Source: Ruegeria arenilitoris (GTDB lineage: Bacteria; Pseudomonadota; Alphaproteobacteria; Rhodobacterales; Rhodobacteraceae). From it: DNA of 64,000 nucleotides. How positions within the stretch are numbered: position 1 is the stretch's first letter; every line of letters begins with the position of its first letter. The translations under genes and the position numbers were made by a program. Where the stretch lies: contig NZ_WQHX01000009.1 in assembly GCF_013035425.1 (NCBI RefSeq), positions 39,533-103,532 of the forward strand. The letters run 5' to 3'. The notes under the pieces are model-generated. The model worked only from the letters and a program-made list of their open reading frames with translations, had not been told where the DNA came from and did not search any database. This document shows, piece after piece, positions 60,627 through 64,000 of the stretch.

Positions 60627-61352
60627 ATGACTGAAGCACCACATATCTTGATTGTCGACGACCACCGCGAAATCCGTGATGCTGTCAGCCGCTATCTGGA
60701 AAAGAATGGGTTGCGCGCCAGTACCGCGCGCGACGCAACCGAGATGGACGCGCGACTGGCGGCCGGTCGGATTGATCTTATCGTACTCGACATCATGATG
60801 CCGGGCGAAAACGGATTGTCGGTCTGTCGCCGCCTGTCCGCGGCCGGTGGCCCGCCGATCCTGATGCTGACAGCCCTCAGCGATGACACCGACCGTATCG
60901 TGGGTTTAGAGATCGGCGCCGATGACTACCTGCCCAAACCATTCAACCCACGTGAATTGCTGGCCCGGATCAAGGCGATCCTGCGGCGTTCCGAAACCAC
61001 CGTCCCCCCGGCTGGCGATCTGAGCGGCAAACGGATCGCCTTTGGAAGCTGGGTTCTGGATGCCGACAGTCGCACCTTGATATCCGCCGAAGGGGCCGAA
61101 GAAAGTCTGACCACCGCCGATGTCCGGCTGCTGGCCGTATTCCTGCAGCGGCCCCGCAAACTCCTGTCGCGAGACGAACTGCTGGATTTGACCGCCGGCC
61201 GCAGCCCGCACTTATTCGACCGTACGATCGACAACCAGGTCAGCCGCTTGCGTCGCAAGATCGAAGCTGACCCAACGCGGCCGAAGCTCATCACCACGAT
61301 AAGAGGTGGCGGTTATTGCCTGTCGACCGACGTGAGCGAGCTTACGGGATGA
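60627..61352 (+). CDS. OmpR-family response regulator
   Basis: 241 residues from the ATG at 60627. Receiver domain with acidic pocket 'ILIVDDHREIRDAV', phospho-Asp in 'LIVLDIMMPGENG', Thr in 'LMLTALSD' and Lys in 'DDYLPKPFNPRELLARI'. The C-terminal winged helix has 'LTTADVRLLAVFLQRPRKLLSRDELL' and 'NQVSRLRRKIEADP...IRGGGY'. The stop overlaps the kinase start (ATGA). Confidence 0.93.
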   Translation: MTEAPHILIVDDHREIRDAVSRYLEKNGLRASTARDATEMDARLAAGRIDLIVLDIMMPGENGLSVCRRLSAAGGPPILMLTALSDDTDRIVGLEIGADDYLPKPFNPRELLARIKAILRRSETTVPPAGDLSGKRIAFGSWVLDADSRTLISAEGAEESLTTADVRLLAVFLQRPRKLLSRDELLDLTAGRSPHLFDRTIDNQVSRLRRKIEADPTRPKLITTIRGGGYCLSTDVSELTG

Positions 61353-62746
61353 AAGCCTTTGCCCAAAGTCTGCGCGGTCAGCTTATCCTTTTGATCATCG
61401 CCGCGCTGGCTGCCGCGCAACTGGTCAGCCTGTGGCTGTTCGTCGACGAACGCTCAATGGCAGTGCACATGGCCCTTGGCCTGGAAACCGCCGGACGCGC
61501 CGCAAACATCGCGCGGCTGATTGAAGAAGCTCCACCCGAGATGCACGACGCGATCCTGCGGGCGGCAAGCTCTCCACTGGTGCGTTTCAGCCTTACAGAT
61601 ACGCCCGCGGTCGATCACACCGGGCATAGCGCTGGTGGGACGGTCGAAAATACAATCCGCAGAATTCTGCCAGGCTATGAAAACCGTCCCATCCGGGTAG
61701 AGTTGCATGAGTTCTCTCCCGATATGCTGCCGGTCGAAGGTGTTCCGTCCACAATGGCTGAAATGCACATGGCAATGATGCGTGATCACGTTTCCGCAAT
61801 TGAAATGCAGCTGTCGATCGCTCTGACGACCGATCAATGGCTCAACGTGGATACCCGGTTCCATAACCCTCCTCTGCAATGGCCTTTGCAGTCCTTCGTC
61901 AGCTTCGGTTTCACTGCAACTTTAATTCTTGGAGCAGCCATTTGGTTTCTACTGACACGGCTGACCGGCCCGTTGCGCCGCCTGTCACTGGCTGCAGACC
62001 AGTTTGGTCGCGGTGAAGACGTCCAGGAACTGACGGTTTCTGGTCCGACCGAGGTGCGAGATTTGACGCAGGCGTTCAACCATATGCGTGACAGGTTGAC
62101 TCGCTATGTTGCCGATCGGACCAGACTATTGGGGGCGCTGGGTCACGATTTGCGGTCGCCTCTGACGGGATTGCGGGTTCGCGCCGAACTGGTGGAGGAA
62201 GAGGAGACCCGTGACCATCTGATCGAGACCATCGAGGAAATGCAGGATATGGTGGACTCCACCCTGTCATTTGCCAAGGGCGTAGCCACGCGCGAACCTT
62301 CCAGTACCGTCCCAATTGGTGAATTCGTAACCAAAACGACCGAAGACATTGTGCAAGCCGGCAACGTGGTTGAGGTATCGGTAGCAGACAATCCGGCCGT
62401 CACGCTTCGGCCGATGCTGATGAAGCGAGCTCTGCGCAATATCATTGAAAACGCCTGCCGGTATGGTGCCCGGGCCGACGTCTCGGTCAAGCAAGAGGGG
62501 AATGAGGCAAAAATATTGATCCAGGATCAGGGCCCCGGCATCCCCGAGCATATGCTTGATGCGGTATTCGACCCATTTGTGCGGCTTGAAACATCCCGCT
62601 CGCGAGAGACTGGCGGAACCGGCTTGGGGCTGTCGATCGCACGTACGATCATCCAGTCGCACGGTGGCACAATAGAATTGCTAAACAGAGAAACTGGCGG
62701 CTTGTGCGCTAAGGTGGTTCTGCCAGTTTTTGAGGGCCAAACGTAA
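61349..62746 (+). CDS. sensor histidine kinase
   Basis: 465 residues from the ATG at 61349. Two membrane helices (about 10-32 and 180-205) bracket a periplasmic sensor containing Met/His residues ('STMAEMHMAMMRDHV'), a possible copper site. HAMP follows, then the H-box 'LGALGHDLRSPLTGLRVRAEL', N-box 'NIIENACRYG', G-boxes 'DQGPGIPE' and 'GGTGLGLSIARTI'. It is an EnvZ-like partner of the upstream regulator. Confidence 0.92.
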   Translation: MKAFAQSLRGQLILLIIAALAAAQLVSLWLFVDERSMAVHMALGLETAGRAANIARLIEEAPPEMHDAILRAASSPLVRFSLTDTPAVDHTGHSAGGTVENTIRRILPGYENRPIRVELHEFSPDMLPVEGVPSTMAEMHMAMMRDHVSAIEMQLSIALTTDQWLNVDTRFHNPPLQWPLQSFVSFGFTATLILGAAIWFLLTRLTGPLRRLSLAADQFGRGEDVQELTVSGPTEVRDLTQAFNHMRDRLTRYVADRTRLLGALGHDLRSPLTGLRVRAELVEEEETRDHLIETIEEMQDMVDSTLSFAKGVATREPSSTVPIGEFVTKTTEDIVQAGNVVEVSVADNPAVTLRPMLMKRALRNIIENACRYGARADVSVKQEGNEAKILIQDQGPGIPEHMLDAVFDPFVRLETSRSRETGGTGLGLSIARTIIQSHGGTIELLNRETGGLCAKVVLPVFEGQT

Positions 62747-62819
62747 CTTGTAAACACAATAGGCACGTTCCGAAAGCTTATTGGAAGCCCACCACTTTGG
62801 GCCAGCTTCAGGTGTGGGC

Positions 62820-63440
62820 TCAACCGCAGCGTCGGAGAACACTGAACTGGAAAGACTGGCTTTCCCCCCAAGGGGTTTGGTGCAGGTGATGGCGATGCGC
62901 GACGAGTTCAAAGTGGTCCTCGAAAAGCATGGCGATATCGCTCGGACTATAGCGGGCGACCGGGAGACCACTGCAAGTCTCCGGCCCATCAAGTGCAAAC
63001 GTAGCAATGATCGCATGGCCGCCAATTTTTACCCCTCTCTTCACTCTTTCCAGATAGGCCGCGCGTTGCGATGTATCCACGAGAAAGTGAAAAACCGCCC
63101 TATCATGCCAGACGTCATATCTGCGATCGGGGACCCAAGAAGTTATATCTGCGGAAATCCAAGTGACTGTTTCAGCGGCGCGCCCCAACCTTTCCCGGGC
63201 CGTGTCCAACGCGACCTGCGATAGATCGAGAACTGTCACGTCATGGAGCCCCTTCGCAAGCAACGCTCCAGCAAGACGAGATGTACCCCCGCCAATGTCG
63301 ATGACGGATGAAGGCTTAGACACTCTGATCAACTCAATGAGTTCAAGCGATATCTCTGGATCATCCTCGTGCCAACTCAATTGGGTGTCAAACTTCTCGC
63401 CATAGACATCGTCCCAGTACTCTCTTGTGTTAGCCGTCAT
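62820..63440 (-). CDS. class I SAM-dependent methyltransferase
   Basis: 206 residues from the Met at 63440. It begins 'MTANTREYWDDVYGEKFDTQLSWHEDDP', typical of a small-molecule methyltransferase group near tellurite/thiol-type enzymes. SAM site 'SVIDIGGGTSRLAGALLAKG', and 'VTVLDLSQVALDTARERLG'. 'DVWHDRAVFHFLVD' is also typical. The substrate is unknown. It is distinct from the methyltransferase at 5035. Confidence 0.85.
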   Translation of the reverse strand: MTANTREYWDDVYGEKFDTQLSWHEDDPEISLELIELIRVSKPSSVIDIGGGTSRLAGALLAKGLHDVTVLDLSQVALDTARERLGRAAETVTWISADITSWVPDRRYDVWHDRAVFHFLVDTSQRAAYLERVKRGVKIGGHAIIATFALDGPETCSGLPVARYSPSDIAMLFEDHFELVAHRHHLHQTPWGESQSFQFSVLRRCG

Positions 63441-64000
63441 GTCGTATCGTTTTCCCAAGTCGTCGCCCTGGAGATATCCTCATTTTGACCGCTCCGCGCT
63501 GCATTTTCGACTGGAGCAAAAACCAACACGGCGACGCCCCAAACAATTTGGTGCTGGTCTGTTGAATAGCCGCGTGAAGTCATCTCGGCGACAATGTAGT
63601 ACAAACACATTCCAATTGTGAAATGTTTTGTGTGGGATTTGTTTGTCGGTCAGATTTCCACTGGGTTCGCAAGAAGCTCCAGAATTTAGCGCAGATTTAG
63701 CTGCAGTGGCGCGGGGCGGAGACACCGAAGCGTTGGCAGTTTGTGTACTGCTTGCCTGGATTGCTCTGTTCTTTCAGAATAGCTGGAAGATTTTCTGAGC
63801 TTTGGAGCTTCAATCAGTCAACGAATTGCTTAAAGCACCTTTAACCGACAATGGACTGATAACTTATGAGCAGAGCCACAGATCGTTGAAATACGATTTG
63901 GTTCTTGAGTGGCTCCTACTCCATTTCTCTTAGTTCATAGAATTTCCTACAGTCCTTGAAACGGCGAACAATCACATCATTGGTGAATAGCTGCCGCATC
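63441..64000. other. AT-rich region without a firm gene
   Basis: About 560 bases to the window edge. A rightward frame at 63643-63798 could encode a 51-residue peptide ending in a hydrophobic helix ('LAVCVLLAWIALFF'), with a weak TTG start and no clear ribosome-binding site. Nothing else was recognised. Confidence 0.3.

Noticed and set aside
1..64000. CRISPR arrays, rRNA and tRNA genes
   Set aside because: No regularly spaced direct repeats and no tRNA or rRNA signature sequences were seen on either strand by eye.

Overview
The window looks like part of a large conjugative plasmid (or chromid) of a Roseobacter-group alphaproteobacterium (Rhodobacteraceae). This is inferred from family content: a RepC-type initiator, a VirB/VirD4 type IV secretion locus, a relaxase with an accessory protein, plasmid-type small proteins (WGR, DUF3892, DUF3768) and Roseobacter-type cargo. 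No rRNA, tRNA or CRISPR array was seen. No ParA and no complete replication/partition operon lie inside the window.

Bases 1-10,400 are the plasmid backbone. They hold small hypothetical genes, a large ParB-like protein, a methyltransferase, hairpin-rich DNA that may contain oriT, an accessory protein and a relaxase. The relaxase's C-terminal third is tandemly duplicated as a free-standing gene. Bases 10,400-23,060 carry the transfer operon on the minus strand, read virB1-2-3-4-7-5-orf-6-8-9-10-11-virD4. virB10 is split into a membrane/coiled-coil gene and a separately exported C-terminal gene. A 16-bp palindrome of the form GTTnnnnGCnnnnAAC, the shape of repABC-type parS sites, lies upstream of virB1.

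Bases 23,500-28,000 hold a nuclease-like exported protein, two unknown genes, repC with a convincing minus-strand antisense RNA gene in its leader, and a LuxR-type regulator with a C-terminal extension and no luxI nearby.

Bases 28,400-63,500 are cargo concerned with metals and the cell envelope. (a) mntR is divergent from an operon of a diheme peroxidase-like protein and a PhnD/PhnC/PhnE-like ABC transporter, with a palindrome at the promoter. (b) A MerR regulator, a transglutaminase-like gene, a Zn/Cd/Pb P-type ATPase and an L,D-transpeptidase are linked by three matching 19-bp-spacer MerR-type promoters. (c) A block of sco, dsbB, dsbA, PCuAC, sco and an M23 peptidase suits copper-site maturation and thiol chemistry. 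(d) A cobalamin riboswitch precedes cbtBA, with DUF1636 nearby and a relic of a second riboswitch-controlled cobalt uptake gene. (e) Two copies of a BTLCP-type cysteine protease flank a decayed TniA-like transposase. (f) merR and a merT-like gene are present without merA. (g) A copper module holds DUF411, an orphan Rieske protein, a cytochrome c, DUF2933, an APC permease, a copper P-type ATPase, a YncE-like propeller, small membrane proteins, a Met-rich EF-hand protein and an OmpR/EnvZ-type two-component system.

Taken together this reads as a self-transmissible element carrying layered metal sensing, efflux, uptake and envelope-remodelling functions. Functional assignments rest on motif reading by eye, without database searches.
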